Below are positions 19,331 through 19,921 of a stretch of DNA of 19,921 nt, in pieces; within the stretch, counting starts at the first letter, position 1, and every line of letters starts with the position of its first letter. The notes below the pieces were generated by a model, which was given only the letters and a program-made list of their open reading frames with translations, was not told where the DNA came from and searched no databases. The stretch comes from Saccoglossus kowalevskii (lineage: Eukaryota; Hemichordata; Enteropneusta; Harrimaniidae), in contig NW_003115454.1 in assembly GCF_000003605.2 (NCBI RefSeq), forward strand, positions 83,106 to 103,026. The letters are read 5' to 3'. The translations under genes were made by a program, and so were the position numbers.

Positions 19331-19921
19331 GTAGTCCAAAACAAGTTTTACGACAAGTCGGCGCTTTGCGACAATATGAGTCGGCAAGTTCCGGTCAGAA
19401 AACCGATCTGTGGAGACTCGTCGTAGGAGATCATTTTTTTTTTTTTTTTTTGAGAACAGGCGAAAACTAATGTGCGCGCGGATGTCATCCATAAAATTAA
19501 ATCGGTGTAGCCTTATGTACGTATACATATATCTTATATTTGTATTTAACTTCTACTTACTCTCCTGATTACTAGGTTTAGGTAACTAAAAATACCGCTG
19601 TGATTGAAACAATTGTACACACATGTAGTTACATATGTAGTAGGCAACCAGTGAAGACAAAGAATTCAGATGATTGACACATGGACAACTGTCTGGTCGT
19701 TTACTCCTCACTATTCCCAAGAATAAACTTGATAACAGCTTGCAGACCTTCAGTGGTCATTGCTTATATCATATATGTTAAAAAACAATTAATAGCAAAT
19801 AAAGGGATGCATGTCTACTATATTGTTATGGCCTGCAAAAACCACTGCAAGATGTTTACAAGCGTCAACCATTTTGTAATCATTGATAGAGGCACAGCTG
19901 GATGTACATTTGTGTGTGGGT
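19331..19921. other. Probable intron 1 of the plus-strand gene, to the window edge
   Basis: This stretch holds the end of the CpG-rich region, an 18-base T run (19434-19451) and the right inverted-repeat copy. After 19510 the sequence is AT-rich. A minus-strand open frame at 19289-19528 runs through the T run as polylysine and has no splice support that fits the gene. Confidence 0.4.
19480..19503 (-). repeat. Right copy of the 24-nt inverted repeat
   Basis: On the minus strand this copy reads the same 24 bases as 18024-18047, followed by an 18-base A run (seen as T at 19434-19451). The frame over the match encodes the same DLILWMTS peptide but soon stops. Confidence 0.75.

Noticed and set aside
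19289-19528. Minus-strand open frame of 79 codons across the CpG-rich end
   Set aside because: It passes through a T run as polylysine and overlaps the better plus-strand exon. No downstream splice match.
1-19921. Search for tRNA, rRNA, CRISPR array, viral genes or intact transposase
   Set aside because: No cloverleaf with A and B boxes, no regular spacer array and no recognisable enzyme motif was seen on either strand.

Overview
The window is animal nuclear DNA, most likely from a marine invertebrate. It is AT-rich and most of it is intron. Exons are short with GT/AG borders, and simple repeats and decayed dispersed repeats are common. Nothing bacterial or viral is visible. The exact phylum cannot be read from the sequence. 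The many tacatgta-type words and the interspersed repeats would fit a lophotrochozoan or an invertebrate deuterostome.

The main content is one spliced gene on the minus strand. It starts at 18779 and runs leftward off the window at position 1. I reconstructed ten coding exons by matching splice sites and reading phase: 18687-18779, 12941-13015, 12677-12848, 11603-11659, 8921-8974, 8558-8605, 6905-6952, 5379-5459, 2278-2442 and 192-419. Together they give 1021 nt, or 340 codons plus one base, with no internal stop and with compatible phase at every junction. The protein has a compact N-terminal part, then a lysine/arginine-rich stretch, a serine/threonine/asparagine-rich linker and a long C-terminal part of alternating proline-rich and acidic blocks. 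I do not recognise the family. From exon 4 onward every exon is a multiple of three with phase-1 borders on both sides, so any of them could be skipped without a frameshift. Two neighbouring ones, 8921-8974 and 8558-8605, look like a tandem exon duplication.

Region 18660-19500 is richer in G+C and CpG and looks like a divergent promoter. The minus-strand gene starts at 18779. A second reading frame starts at 19260 on the plus strand and reaches a possible splice donor at 19330. Both start codons sit inside YY1-like ATGGCG motifs that face outward. Between and around them are a perfect CRE, a CRE variant next to a CACGTG E-box, an E2F-like site and a short perfect hairpin.

The introns hold a three-copy 86/96-bp tandem repeat and a 49-bp tandem repeat close together, 30-bp and 23-bp duplications, a foldback (MITE-like) element with a decayed relative, palindromic ATGAATATTCAT repeats, dispersed repeat relics, two CTCF-like motifs, and a 24-nt perfect inverted repeat that brackets the promoter. 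No tRNA, rRNA, CRISPR or intact transposon gene was found.
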